DNA of 64,000 bases from Ascarosepion bandense (Eukaryota; Mollusca; Cephalopoda; Sepiida; Sepiidae): assembly GCA_037127315.1 (NCBI GenBank), contig JBBBDQ010000351.1, positions 972,501 to 1,036,500 on the forward strand. Direction: 5' to 3'. A model generated the notes under the pieces. It did no database searches. It was not told where the DNA came from and saw only the letters and a list, made by a program, of their open reading frames with translations. This document shows positions 52,060 through 63,164 of the stretch, one piece after another (the stretch's first letter is position 1; the number at the start of each line of letters is the position of its first letter). The position numbers and the translations under genes were made by a program.

Positions 52060-53380
52060 ATGTAGAGATTATATGAAAAAGAGGTATTGTCAAATATTTC
52101 ATGTAAAATTCATAGATATGTGTTATCCAATGAAATAATTTGTACTATTATGTATAGTGAGTGAACATTAAAACAATTAAGTCCCAAAAAAAGCAAGATC
52201 TATCACATATCCAAAGAGAATTAATAAGAAACACAAATGCATCAAGTGTGTTCATATTTGAAGCCGCCGGAGCTCCTATGGTGTCAAGGGAAACAAGGTG
52301 TAAAGCATTAAGGAAGTTTGCTAATGTAAAAAAATCAAATAAAGAAACCCATTTTAGCAAAAAAGCATGAGGAAAGATGATTGTAGTGTGCAAAAAAATA
52401 CATGAAAACTGATTTCAGTAAAGTGCTTTTTATAAACGAATCAAGGATCATTCTCGATGGGCCTGATGAATTGGCTCGAGGATAGGTTTGCAAGCAACAT
52501 GACAAAATTTTTAAAATGCCAACAAGGTGGCGGTGGGATCATGATATGGGCTGGGATTATTGGTAATGAGCTTGTGGGTCCATTTAAATTGAAAAATGGG
52601 GTTAAAATGAATTCCAAAAGTTACTGTGATTTTCTAGAGCAATATTTCTTTGAATGGCTTGATAACCAGTCTTTAGCCAAGCCTAGATCTATGATCTTTA
52701 TGCAGCCAAGTCATGCATCAAAGTTTACTAAATCCTGGTTGAAAGAAAAGGGATTTGTTGAAGATTCTCTTATAGACTGGCCTTCAAATAGCTGTGACTT
52801 GAATTCCATAACAAACCTGTGGAGCATCCTCAAGAAAGATATTTATTCTAATGGAAGGCAATTCAACAGCGTGTGTGACCTCTGGGAAGCAGTTAAAGTT
52901 GCTGCAAACAACTTACCAGCCACTAAAATTGCAAATCTAACATCAGATGTTGACAATAGGCTGCTAAGAGTTATTGAAATGAAAGGAGAATTTGTGCAAT
53001 AAATTTTAGGAGGTTCTTATTATTTTTTTGTTAATATATCTTTTATTTTTAAAATAATTTTTTTTTTAATGTTTTTCCTTTAAAAAATTGATGAATTTGT
53101 TCTAAAATCTTTTTTTATTATTTTTTTACATTAGTTTTACAAGGTATAATAATGTAAAAGTATCAAAATAAATAGTTGCAAATAAACTACTGACAGTCAA
53201 ATTAGTCTGTTTTGTTAACTTAGTAAAATTTTTTTCCAACCAAAAACAATAGTTTTCTCTATCACTATATATCTAAGTTCATAATATTGAGTAGAATCTA
53301 AACAGCATCATAATAGGATTTTTAACGTTAAACATGCAACTCTTTATACGAATTCATAACTTATAATCACTAGACACAGT
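52060..53380 (+). mobile_element. Tc1-like element (boundaries approximate)
   Basis: A ~1.3-kb insertion separates the two parts of repeat A, while repeat B is continuous at the same point. It carries a Tc1-type transposase pseudogene. I could not see convincing terminal inverted repeats, so the ends are placed from the repeat A/B comparison only. Confidence 0.65.
52161..53002 (+). pseudogene. Tc1-like transposase, all three catalytic residues lost
   Basis: The frame 52161-52370 gives the helix-turn-helix side ('VSRETRCKALRKFANVKK'). After a stop, shifted frames lead into 52457-53002 (181 aa) with 'GGGGIMIWAGIIGNELVGPF', the DDE_3 core. The first catalytic Asp position reads N ('FINESRIILDGPD' frame). 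The D-N-A of the second block is missing ('FMQPSHASKF'). The Glu of the third block is Thr ('SCDLNSITNLW'). The C-terminus ('NRLLRVIEMKGEF') is complete to TAA. Compared with the ~340-residue family norm the length is about right once frames are followed. Confidence 0.85.
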
Positions 53381-53384
53381 TTAG

Positions 53385-53645
53385 ACTCTTCTTCAAAAGG
53401 GTTTCCTTTTGAATTCAACAAAAAGGAGTTTTCCAGACTTAAATATAATTCTCAAAAATAACAAAATTGATGTTGTATTTTGATTATTAAATTTTATTAT
53501 CATTATTATAAAAGAAGAGATCTTTTTTATCCATTGATGTTTGTTCAACCTTATGATCTTTTTAAATGTGGCAGGGGGTTGGTTTTGGATGGTACAAGGC
53601 CATTTTAACAAACATGATTGATCTTCCCTTCAAAGTAGTAAATCT
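53385..53645. repeat. Repeat A, right part
   Basis: Follows repeat B from 'agactcttcttc', 'caaaaaggagttttcc' to 'gatgtttgttcaacctt' and 'ttaacaaacatgattgatctt'. 53646-53939 has no supported feature. Confidence 0.65.
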
Positions 53646-53939
53646 GTTTTCCCTTGTTTATTAAAGGTAATCAATTGGAGCCCTCCCCAAAATTTTAAAA
53701 TAGGATAATAAAACAAGGAAAAGTGTATGAGACAGTGATGGCCAGCCCACATCCTATCTGTATGCATAAATGCATAGGCAAGCATATGGCAATGAAAGCT
53801 GGACAATATTGTGATAAATGCAAGGAAGCCTCGAGTCAACTGTGATGCTCTATTGATAAATGATGAAAACACTACTGACAAAATGCTTGAGAAATTAAGT
53901 TCTAAGGAGAATACTAATTATAAAGAAACTTAGGTTGGG

Positions 53940-54525
53940 GAGAGAGATTTAAAATTTGATCCTATTCTTGGTTGCCAAAATGCTTAAATATGCATGATTT
54001 TGCTTTTAATCTTTAGAGGGCCACAAGTCATCCATGGATGCCATTCTGGGTGACCTGCATTTTTGTATCTTACTTTCTCCTCGTGCAACAAAAGAAAGAG
54101 TATTAAATAGAGGTACAAGTCGTCTGCTTTGACATTCAAAAACCAGACAACACACATCTCACTCTATCACTCTCTTTCACCTTGACTTTATTTTTCCATA
54201 CAACTGTCTGGCAACAAAAGAAAGAGAGGAACAAAGGCTCAACATACAAACATTTACTACTATCAAGCACACATTAAAAACATCAACTAGACTTTTCTTC
54301 ATAAACATTGAGCAAAAAAGGAACTTTTCACACTTGAATGCAATTCTCGTAAATAATAAAATAGATGCTATATTTTAATTAATAAATCCCATCATCATTT
54401 TTATAATTATGAAAGAGATCTTTTTTATCCTTTGATGTTTGTTCAACCTTCTGATCCTTTAAATGTAGGCGTTAGGTACAAAGCCAATTTAACAAACATG
54501 ATCAATGTTCCCTACACGTTTAAAG
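53940..54525. repeat. Repeat B, uninterrupted copy
   Basis: The continuous member of the A/B/C family in this window. It shows the empty sites for both the Tc1 in A (between 'cattaaaaacatc' and 'ctagacttttcttc') and the foldback in C. It is at least 580 bp, with no recognised ends or domain. 54526-55380 holds nothing else supported. Confidence 0.65.
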
Positions 54526-55499
54526 TACCTAAGTGCTGAGTTTCTGAACCTTTCACATTGTGAAGGTCGTTCTCTACAGTGTTTTTGTTTTTTTTATCAA
54601 AATCCACCTTTACCAAGAATTCTCTGGTCATTTGACATGAATTTTCCTGAAGAATTTGATTCAATCATTCTTCATCAAACTCAATTGGTCAATCGGTGTG
54701 TAATCTCTCCTTGAGATCAAAATTTCCATTTTTGAAATGCTAAAACCATACACAGCACAAATCTCACTATCATTTTTGGTGACCTTAACACCTCGATTAA
54801 ATGCAGAAAGCCAATGGTGAGGAAAATGCTCAGTTTTGTTCACTTGACATTCTGTTTTAATGATCTGAAAATACTTAAAATATCAGTAAAATTAAAAGAA
54901 ATCAAAACACAATCTTGTAGAGCAAAAAAAATTCTTTAAAATAACATAAAACATTTTGCTAATGAATATAATTTCTGCATACATTTTTAAATTTGAAAAA
55001 AAATAACAGCTTATAAATTATTTCTCAACCCAATAATAATCTTTAATTTAATTTAACAGTTTCAACAGTTTTTGATAATTCCCCTTGTCAAATGCTTTCA
55101 CATAATCTATAAGACGTAAGTAGAGATGGCATCATATTTTATAACGTTTTTGATATAATTTTGAACATGAATATTACATTCCTTGTTCAAGTGTTTTTAA
55201 CAAAGCTGCATTATTCATGTCTCATTTCCTGTCTAATTCTGCTGAATGATTTATTTATCAGAATTCTGACGTTTTGTGACTTGATTATGTAACACAGTTT
55301 TAGCCTGGCTGGATGGAAGTAATTATATTAGTGGTATTATTAATTAATTGTTACAAACAAGACGGTAGAAATGGCGTTGGTCCATATTATTAATTTTTAT
55401 GAATCAAAAATAACCAACTAAAAAAAGTTGTTCTAATATGAATGCAGGTAACAAAAATTATTCCAGTGTGGGCAGAGGAAGATAAGGGATTGCAAAGCC

Positions 55500-56510
55500 G
55501 AGAGATATGTATGAAATTATATTTTGCGAGTGTGCTATTTAATAATGGGTCAAAAAAGATTGTTGACAGGTGGAAATGACATTGCTGGGGGAAATACAAT
55601 TGATGTTTGTGATACATTGCAGATAAAAATAAAAACTTTAAAACAAAACATAATTTTTGGTCATCGGAAAGGAATGGCACCAATAAAGGAAATATTTGGT
55701 AAGTAACAACAAAAGTAAAATTTAAGTTTAGGAGAGAAGTGGAATTGAAATTTACAAACCCGGGTTGCATGGCAGATAAAGGTAAAACTTTTAAACAAAA
55801 CGTAGCTTTTGAATTGTCAGAAAGGATTGTCCCAAACAAAAGGAAATATTTGGCGAGTGCAAAAGGTAAAATTCCATGAAAATAAAATGAAATTTAAAAT
55901 TTAGATGGAAAAGATTTATAAATATAAAAGGTAGAAAAAGCTGAAAAGAAATGTCACCAAAATGGAAGCTGCTTTATTGGTTGAACCAAAGGAAAAGAAC
56001 AGAAAAAAAGGAAAAGGTGGCTCCGCCCAAGGACGTGGGTGAAAGTGATTTCATTGACCAGAGATTAGACTTGCATGTTGTCATCCTCCCACTCCAGTGA
56101 ATTTGGGACAAGCATAAAAATAGATCTCTGGGGAGGCTGGAGAGTAGTTGCGCTGAGCTGAGACAGAGAAAACAAATTACAGCCAGTGCCACAGCCCACC
56201 ACACACAAAGACCAACCTGCAGCAATTTTTGTAAAGCTTGGGGGAGAAGCGAACAAAGACATTGTTGAATCATTACAAACTTGAAAAAACTCTGAATGGA
56301 GTGAACTGACAGTACTAACCAAAAACTCGAATTAATGTTAAGACAAATGCTTCTTTTGGATGAAACTTCCACTCCATTGTCTGCTAAGTAGAGATAGGGG
56401 ATTGGCGATTGTTATATTCTATTTTTTGTTTCTTTTTGTTTGTATATAAAGACATTTTTCCCAAGTTATTCAGGCGTCATTCAATTTATTTTTGGTGCTG
56501 TTTTCATGAA
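55500..56510 (+). other. LTR-like stretch with internal duplication
   Basis: About 200 bp near 55540-55720 is repeated, diverged, at 55740-55880 ('gcagataaa..taaaac', 'aaaggaaatatttgg'). Downstream are a GC-richer part (gtggctccgcccaagg, ctggggaggctggag), a TATA-like gtatataaagac and 'atttttggtgctg', which could be an LTR end plus primer site. The second LTR and coding were not found. It is not firmly identified. Confidence 0.3.
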
Positions 56511-56804
56511 CTCAAATGTGCTTGCATCCAGTCTGGTTCAACTTGGTGAAGAGACAGCTAGCAAGATTTCAGGGTGACTTCATTGAGATCAAAATTCACA
56601 GCATGGGCGGGGAAGACCACCATTGTAATAGTTGAATTGAAGACCAGCTACTGAATCAAAGCCATCAACGGCCAGGCGGCTGAGCATTAGACCACAATTA
56701 TGAAAAAAGCAAAACCAAGATTTTGTTAAAAGATTATAGTGCTTTGGGGAAGTATTTTACAAGTATCAGTCAGAATCAATATTTAAAGCAGTAGATTTGT
56801 TTGA

Positions 56805-56900
56805 CGGAATATGAAACTGTTCATGAGAAAATTGTCCAGCATTCACAGCCATATAATTCAACACTCTTTTCTTTGTTTTTCATGATTTTTCTTTTTTTCT
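56805..56900 (-). repeat. LINE-B short fragment
   Basis: The plus strand reads 'aaattgtccagcattcacagccatata', the reverse complement of the LINE-B 'YGSECW' region, followed by 'acactcttttctttgttttt'. Only ~90 bp match. Confidence 0.5.
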
Positions 56901-57024
56901 TATTACTTTGCTTAACTTTTGAGATTGATTTTTGCCATTCTAATTTCACCTTTAGATTTTGGTGCCACATCAAAATGTATATCTCCAAATTGTGTGTAAA
57001 AAAAACATTGTGTTTAACTTTTTG

Positions 57025-57115
57025 TATTTTTACAGTATTTACATTATTCAGGCTATTATCCTCATCTTTGTTGTTGTGACAAAGATGAGGACAATAATCT
57101 GAATACTGTAAATAG
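57025..57115. repeat. Hairpin related to repeat Q
   Basis: Arms 'atttacattattcaggctattatcctcatctttgt' and its imperfect reverse complement (about 30 of 35 positions) around a short spacer. The arm resembles the start of repeat Q copies. Confidence 0.6.
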
Positions 57116-57499
57116 TACCTAATCTCAGAAATATAGAGAAATATTTTCTGTATTCTTTTTTAGAATAAAAGATCTTAAGTCTGTTCACAAACACAGCCCT
57201 AAAGAGTTAGGGCAAATTGTAAAGATCTTTTTCTTGGATTTTCCCTTGTTTTTATCCCTGAAAATAATTGTTAAAAGACTTTTCTAGAGTCTGCTTTAAC
57301 ATCCAACTAAGGCAGCCATTGAAATCTGAACTTTGTGCTGTCAATTGTATTATTTGTGCAGTCAGTACATGCCCAATATTTATTCTTGCTTGTTGGAGTC
57401 AGACAGTTTTTAATAAAATTGATTTGAAATGAAATTATAACTGACTGATGGTAACACTTACAGAAGGTAGTGAAGGAAAGCAAGAAAAAGACACCCATT

Positions 57500-57862
57500 C
57501 ACAGTTAGATCAACCAAATGCCAACGACAATTTTAGTCTAGCAGCTTCTTTTCTCGCACTTCCCACCTGTGGAACTCTCTTCCATATACTTGCTTTCCTG
57601 ACAGTTACAACCTCCAGAAATTTAAATGCAATGTCAATACCCATCTCTTATCCACTTGACTCTAGTTCTTTCTACACCACCCCGTATATCTTTTCCTTAA
57701 TCTCCACCTTCACAGCTATCATTACACCTGTATTCCCACCCTTAACTGGTTTGTCTTTCTCTTTACTCTCCTCCTATCTAATTTTTTTTACTCTCATGTA
57801 GCCCCCTGCACATTAGTGGTGCTACCGTCTTTTTTGGGGTTATACCATTTAAAAAAAAAAAA
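57500..57862 (+). mobile_element. LINE-A C-terminus and 3' tail
   Basis: The frame at 57448-57801 contains 'HSQLDQPNANDNFSLAASF' and 'LALPTCGTLFHILAFL', a frameshifted LINE-A end also seen on minus at 23808-24345. The 3' UTR ends 'tttggggttatacca' plus an A run. 5' truncated. Confidence 0.7.
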
Positions 57863-57874
57863 GGAAAAAAAAGA

Positions 57875-58065
57875 AAGAACTAAACATCAATTGCAAGAAG
57901 TCAGAATGCATGGTTATTAACAAAAGGAATAACCCAGCATGCAAATTACAAAGTGAGATACCGAAATGAAGCAAGTACACAAATTTAAATATCTTGGAAG
58001 TGTTTTAACAGAAGACAGAAAGTGAAAGACTGAAATCTAAAGGTGCATTTGTACAGTAAAAGTCA
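57875..58065 (+). pseudogene. LINE-B ORF2 fragment, part 1
   Basis: 'LNINCKKSECMVINKRN' followed by 'KYTNLNILEVF'-type frame-shifted sequence corresponds to the region after the RT active site. Interrupted by a minus-strand SINE. Confidence 0.65.
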
Positions 58066-58372
58066 GTCAGTTAAGTGCCATACGTGATACACGCTTGGGC
58101 GATCATGTCTCGAAAGAGACACGACTGACTGGGCAGAAGATTATCTCGCAGTAGGTTGCCATTGCTTTCTGCGGTAGACTGGTTGCCGACCAAGGCTATA
58201 GAACCCAATCTGTTCTGCTATTTAACCCATAACTGGAAGGAAGAGACGGATTAATACCTTTCCCAAGGGTATTTGCACGAAAGTGAATACAATGGATTCA
58301 ACCGGAATTCGAACTTGGCTCCCCGGTTTCTCGTTCCAAGCTGATTTCCACTGTACCACAACGCACATCCGT
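58066..58372 (-). repeat. tRNA-SINE inside LINE-B
   Basis: Full-length minus-strand SINE with tail 'cagtcagttaagtgcc' on plus and head near 58370. gtaaaag lies on both sides (58058-58064 region and 58373-58379). The B box (gttcgaattccgg on minus) is well preserved. Confidence 0.85.
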
Positions 58373-58375
58373 AAA

Positions 58376-59080
58376 AGACAGTAAAAGACACCTTCCAAAA
58401 GCTACGTAAAGCATTAACAAGCAGAAAAATTTCATGAAAAATACAAAAGAAATTAGTGAACTGTTATATGTAATATCAATCTTCCTATAAGATAGAATGC
58501 TGAATAATTTGCTCATAAATGAGGAAAAGACTTGAACCCACAGACATGCGGTTTTATGGAAAGATGCTGAGAGTACCATGGACTAAACTTGGGAACAACA
58601 ATGAAGTTTTAAAGAAAATGGAAACAAAAAGGGCACTTACACTTAACACCAGGAAATGAGTTGGTTGACATTTCTAGTGCACATAATGAGGAAAGATGGC
58701 TTAGAAAATTTGATACTTACAGGATTAACTGAAGGCAAGAAGGATCAAAGATTGTGCATAACAAACCTAGCAAGCTTGAATAAATTGATAGCAAAACAGG
58801 TTAGGAGAGAAAATAAAAGGTAATAATTCATCTCTTCATGCTCCAGGACAAATTGGGCTCTATAGCCTTGATTGGTGACCAGTCTACCACAGAATGTAAA
58901 AGCAACCTACTGTGGGAAAACTGCCCAGTTCGTCATGTTATTTTTGAGACATGATTGCCCAAGCGTGTATCACATGACACGCAAATTCCTAACTGAATTT
59001 ATTAATAGCTACAAAGGACAGGGGATCTTGGAGAGCTATGATCACCAACATCTTGAAGGGGCATGGCACATAGAAGAAGA
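58376..59080 (+). pseudogene. LINE-B ORF2 fragment, part 2, with SINE piece
   Basis: Continues LINE-B ('FQKLRKALTSRKIS', then 'NNNEVLKKMETKRALTLNTR'). A 5'-truncated tRNA-SINE intervenes at 58845-58980 ('ggctctatagccttgattgg' to 'gtgtatcacat'). LINE-B then resumes to its C-terminus ('SYDHQHLEGAWHIEEE' in the visible frame; the coding frame reads 'SWRAMITNILKGHGT'). Many stops. Confidence 0.65.
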
Positions 59081-59415
59081 ACAAAGATTTTGTTGGATTA
59101 ATTCAGCAAGCTTTACATTGATTGCAAAATTCTTAGCAAGTGGGCTAGAAAATGTAATAGTTTAAGACTTCATTTTATTTTTGTTGCTTACTGTGCTTCT
59201 ATGATTTAATTCCCAAAATAGCAATAATTGCTGGACAATTTCCTTGCAGATAATAAAAAGACTTGAATGAATGATGTTGTTGTTCTATCCAAGGAATTTT
59301 GAAAATATCAAGGACAGAGCATGCAAGAAATAAGGAAGTTTTAATGAGAAAATGAAATAAAGTTGATTAAATAAAATAATAATAAATAATCCTTTCTATC
59401 ATAATAAAAAACTGT

Positions 59416-59445
<30 letters not shown>

Positions 59446-59446
<1 letters not shown>

Positions 59447-59502
59447 TAGTCATCCATATACAAGCCTGTTTCACTGTATCACAGCTCATCAGTGTGGCTA
59501 GA
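59446..59502 (-). ncRNA. Hammerhead ribozyme motif, copy 1
   Basis: The minus strand has the core CTGATGAG (59492-59485), stem II GCTGT/ACAGT with loop gat, then GAAA, stem III ACA/TGT with loop ggct, and A at the cleavage position (59459). Stem I is ccaca/tatgg, four of five pairs. This is a type I layout with a very short stem III, as described for Penelope-like retroelements. Activity is untested. Confidence 0.6.
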
Positions 59503-59600
59503 CACATCCACTTGCTTCTGGCCAGGATCAAAACTCAACTGATTTGGGGTCAGTCGGAGTCACTACTCCCTAAGCCATAGGAGCAGGGAATCAAAGAAGG
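59446..59600 (-). repeat. Repeat with hammerhead motif, copy 1
   Basis: About 155 bp repeated at 59757-59905 in the same orientation, and at 60505-60660 in inverse. It begins at a (TG)n(TA)n run. The minus strand contains the hammerhead described separately. Confidence 0.75.
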
Positions 59601-59756
59601 GAAATTTTAACGTGTTGTATATAAGCGGTGTATACACATGCTAATCACTGAAAGAACTCAATTCATTCATGAAGAGTAACGCATATATCACAGAAGTGGA
59701 AACTGTTTTGAAAATTTTCTTTGCTAGAGAGCTCAATCGTAATGAGAGCATAATAT

Positions 59757-59905
59757 ATTAGTCATCCACATACTAGCCTGTTTCACTGTATCACAGCTTG
59801 TCAATATGGCTAGACACATCCACTTGCTTCTGGCCGGGATCAAAACTCAACCGATTTGGTGTCAGTCGGAGTTGCTACCCATTAAGCCATAGGAACATGG
59901 AATCA
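59757..59905 (-). repeat. Repeat with hammerhead motif, copy 2 (core broken)
   Basis: Same repeat, but the core reads ttgacaag (59804-59797) in place of ctgatgag, and stem III has changed, so self-cleavage is not expected. Stem I (ccata/tgtgg) still pairs. Confidence 0.65.
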
Positions 59906-60314
59906 GAGAAGAGGTGTGTATGTGTCTGTGTGTTTTTATTTGGAAGTCAGTCAATTACACAGCTTCGGTTTCAACCTTTCAGTATCTTCAGGCATTTTAT
60001 ATCAACTGATTCTCCAACATTTTTTCTCAAAGGCATAACATGGACAACTGGAAGATTAAAATAACTGAAATTTCAAAATACGGGAGAAGTTTTATTTTCA
60101 AAAATTGTAAACTCTCTCATCCACATTTGTAAGGTCATAAAATATATTTTTCAGTATTTTTACATCTAGAAGGTTAAAACCATGTCATGTAATCAACTGA
60201 CTTCCAAATGAAAATATTTGAAAGCTCCACATTATATATGCATTGAGCATTTTCTAATACAACTGTATACTGATCTAATTTAATTCTGACTAATGACTGG
60301 TTAATAATAATTGT

Positions 60315-60319
<5 letters not shown>

Positions 60320-60372
<53 letters not shown>
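60320..60372. repeat. (TA)n microsatellite
   Basis: A pure TA run, followed by short (GA)n and (CA)n runs to 60420. Confidence 0.9.
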
Positions 60373-60375
<3 letters not shown>

Positions 60376-60504
60376 CATTCTTGTCTTGCTCATGGAGAGA
60401 GAGAGACACACACACACACAATAGCGAAGCAATGTCAGCTCAGTTCATTTTCTTTGCTACCATTTATGAATGCTTTTGCAGTGTGTTTGCTCTTTAACAG
60501 TGGT

Positions 60505-60665
60505 TTATTTTATTTTTTTGCAATAATTATGTCCTTGAGTTGTCTTTGCCGACTGACGCCAATTCGGTTGGGTTTCAATCCTGGGTTAAAAGCAATCGGA
60601 GTCTAACCGTACTGATGAGCCGTGATACAGCGAAACAGATCTGTTTGCGGATGACTAATATATAT
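60505..60665 (+). repeat. Repeat with hammerhead motif, copy 3 (inverted)
   Basis: Plus-strand copy of the 59446-59600 repeat ('gactgacgccaattcggttgg', '...atgactaatata'). It ends in a short TA run. Confidence 0.7.
60605..60652 (+). ncRNA. Hammerhead ribozyme motif, copy 3
   Basis: Core CTGATGAG at 60612-60619 and GAAA at 60632-60635. Stem II is gccgt/acagc with one mismatch. Stem III is the palindrome acagatctgt, with T60645 at the cleavage position. Stem I ccgta/tgcgg pairs fully with one wobble. Against copy 1 the third stem I pair changes from A-U to G-C, a compensatory change. Confidence 0.65.
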
Positions 60666-60942
60666 AGAGCCAGCTTTCCCTGACAATTCGTTTAGGTGAA
60701 ACCTTGGTAGGTCTGTCTGGCTCAGTAGGTATTCTTTACTTATTCCGCTCTACCTAAGTATTGAGTGCTTTTTGTTAGCTGATTACTCGTGTTGGGGTTT
60801 TTTCTTTGGGCTATGTCCTGACTTGATCCAAACTCTTTTGACTGATGTTCATGTACTTAGCTCTTTTTTATAAACCATTTTTTCCTTTCTTTGTAAATTC
60901 ATTGAAGGTTTTTCGACACGAGTGTAGTTATTATCTCTTTTA

Positions 60943-60970
60943 TATATATATATATATAGTGTATGGGTAG

Positions 60971-61010
<40 letters not shown>

Positions 61011-61020
61011 TATGGGTAGG
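60943..61020. repeat. (TA)n arrays with duplicated gtgtatgggtaggt
   Basis: Two TA runs, each followed by gtgtatgggtaggt. From 61120 to 61480 a ~130-bp unit ('gcatctctgtcagaatggtagtagg...ttttacgacctgat') occurs in two or three diverged copies, perhaps part of the Penelope-like 3' region. Confidence 0.6.
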
Positions 61021-61859
61021 TATTTGAAGGCTATCACAATGCGCTCAGTAAAATAAAGAAAGGTAAAGAAGGTGTTGGGTATTACCTATTTATTATTCAT
61101 TAATATTTTGAGATCAGAATCTAATCTTCAGAATGATAGGAGAGCTTGATTTTACATCTGCTGGTGGACCGTGCCTTTAAACAAATGGTTTTCTTTCGCT
61201 GCTACTGCTGTCATTAATTGTAGTGAGTATGTATGTATATGTGTGTGCCTGTTTATGGTTGATATAAGTGTGTACGATAGTAGGATTTGACTTTTTCACA
61301 TCTTTGTTTAAGTGATAGTGGGCACCATTTTAAGACTTGATTATATATTTGTCTGCTTTAATTTATGGTTTAATATGTGTGTGTAGGCCGGTGGCAGGGT
61401 TTGGCATTTTTGCATCTCTGTCAGAATGGTAGTAGGTGCCGTTTTACGACCTGATGTTACGTCTTTAATTGGAGGCGTGTTTATTGCTACATTTTTCTTT
61501 TTTCCCTCGGGTATTCATTCTCGTGTGTGTGTTTATGTGTGCGTATACTTCTTGTATTTTCTTTTCACTTCTGTGTTCATTTTATATATGCATATACCTA
61601 CATACATTTTCCTTGTTTTGTGTGTGTGTGTATGTATGTGTTCCAGTGTATAGTATATTGGAGTATGGGATATGTGTGTGTGTACGTATATATATCTTTT
61701 TATGTGTTGTATTAATGCCAATGGCTATACGTTTGGGGTATGTGTGTGTGCATGTTCCGGCTTATAGTGTGGTATACATGCTGCTATTGGTCACATGTTT
61801 ATAGGCATGTGTTTGTGTGCATTAGTCTGTGATTGCATCTTACTGTTGTGGCTGGTGTA

Positions 61860-62577
61860 TGTCAGGAGCATGATAGTGTTAATTATTCTGTTATGTCATC
61901 TCGATTGAGTTCCTGTTTATTGTTGATATGTTGGTCGGGTTTATTAAGTAATCTTTTATGTGCAAGTTTCCTTGGTTCTGCTCTCTTGCTTCAATATTGA
62001 TTATTATGTTTTTGCCTGGGTTTTTGCATTTTTTTAGGTGCTTGTGGAATGATGATGCTTGTGTATGTAAGTATTCATTGATTCTGATGTGTAACAGTCT
62101 GGTGACGCTGCAGACATAAAATTCCTCACATTTGGGACATTGTATGTGATATGCAACATAGACCTAGTGGCATACATAAGTGTCAGTAACAAGGCAATTG
62201 GCCAGTGTATATGCGGTGTCATTTCTAGTACGTTGTTTGTTGTACTTGAGGTTTTCTCTGAAGAGTTGGGCCATAGTGGGCCAGTTGTATGTCCAGTCCC
62301 TCTCTGTGGATGGCTCGAGGTATTTTTGTGGTGATGTTTTCACTGAAGAGTGGTAGCCTCAGGAAGCAGGTGTGAGACCTTCTGCCTTCATTACTTTTAC
62401 ATTCCAGGTGACCAACAAAAGACTGGGGGTAACTGTTGGTCTTCAGTACCTCCTTGAAATGTGCAGTGTGTGTGTTTGTCTTCTTCTTTGCTGCATTTGC
62501 CCTAGATATGTGCAAGTTCATTTCTAATGTATCCGGTCTTTGCACTGAGAGGGTGGGCTGATTTATAATGGACAAAC
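61860..62577 (-). pseudogene. Penelope-like element, linker and GIY-YIG-type endonuclease region
   Basis: The minus-strand frame at 62575-62225 (116 aa) holds 'NTHTAHFKEVLKTNSYPQSF' and 'SHTCFLRLPLFSENITTKI', the region between RT and endonuclease in animal Penelope-like elements. Shifted frames on 62222-62034 continue into 'YATRSMLHITYNVPNVRNF', where the GIY-YIG endonuclease would begin. Frameshifts and stops prevent function. It is the same strand as the RT part at 63165-63720. Long plus-strand frames at 61426-61804 are shadows of low-complexity TG-rich DNA. Confidence 0.65.
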
Positions 62578-63160
62578 ATATTATCAGGGTTGCTTAGCTA
62601 TTCTTTTCTGTTAGTAGTGGGAGTCCGTTCTAGTGAAGGGTAGTTGTATATTGTTGAAGATTAACCGAATTTGGTCTTGTTGTAGATAGCCCACTATAAG
62701 TCATAAAATGATTACAAATCAAGAAAGGCAAATTGAGTTGGAAAATAATGTTTTATACATACACATATCAATGTTTTTACAAGTATAGGTCCAATGGAGG
62801 TTAAAATGTTCATGGCAATAAAATGCTGAAAGAGAATTAATGCTTAGGAATTTGGGAGCGTGTAAGTAAGGAATGTCTTTGATGTATTCGCTCCTTAGGT
62901 CAGTAAGTAGTTTTTAGGCAGGGAAGAAGGAAAGAGAGGTGAGGGGGGTGAGCATAGTAAGCCACTTGACTTCGGTCAAAGGACATACTAATTACGTTCT
63001 TCTCTTTGAGTCAGTCTGCCTGTCAAAGCTTTCTGTATCCGCTTTTTATATCTTCATTTTGGATCACAGCAGATCACCTGGGATTTCAACTTGTATTTGA
63101 TTCTGGGCTTCCCATTGGCTGATAAATAAAATTCGCGTTGGCTCGCGAACTGGAAATTTG
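62578..63160. other. Unassigned insert within the Penelope-like element
   Basis: About 580 bp with no PLE-like coding separates the RT end from the linker. It may be an insertion or a decayed stretch. No terminal repeats or target duplication were evident. Confidence 0.35.
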
Positions 63161-63164
63161 ATAT

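Noticed and set aside
52039..53390. Exact Tc1 terminal inverted repeats
   Set aside because: Candidate ends (catgtagagatta and aactgtgtctagtgatta reversed) pair poorly, so only approximate borders are given.
61426..61804. Overlapping plus-strand frames rich in C, V, Y and F
   Set aside because: They translate (TG)n-rich low-complexity DNA; the supported coding here is the minus-strand Penelope-like element.
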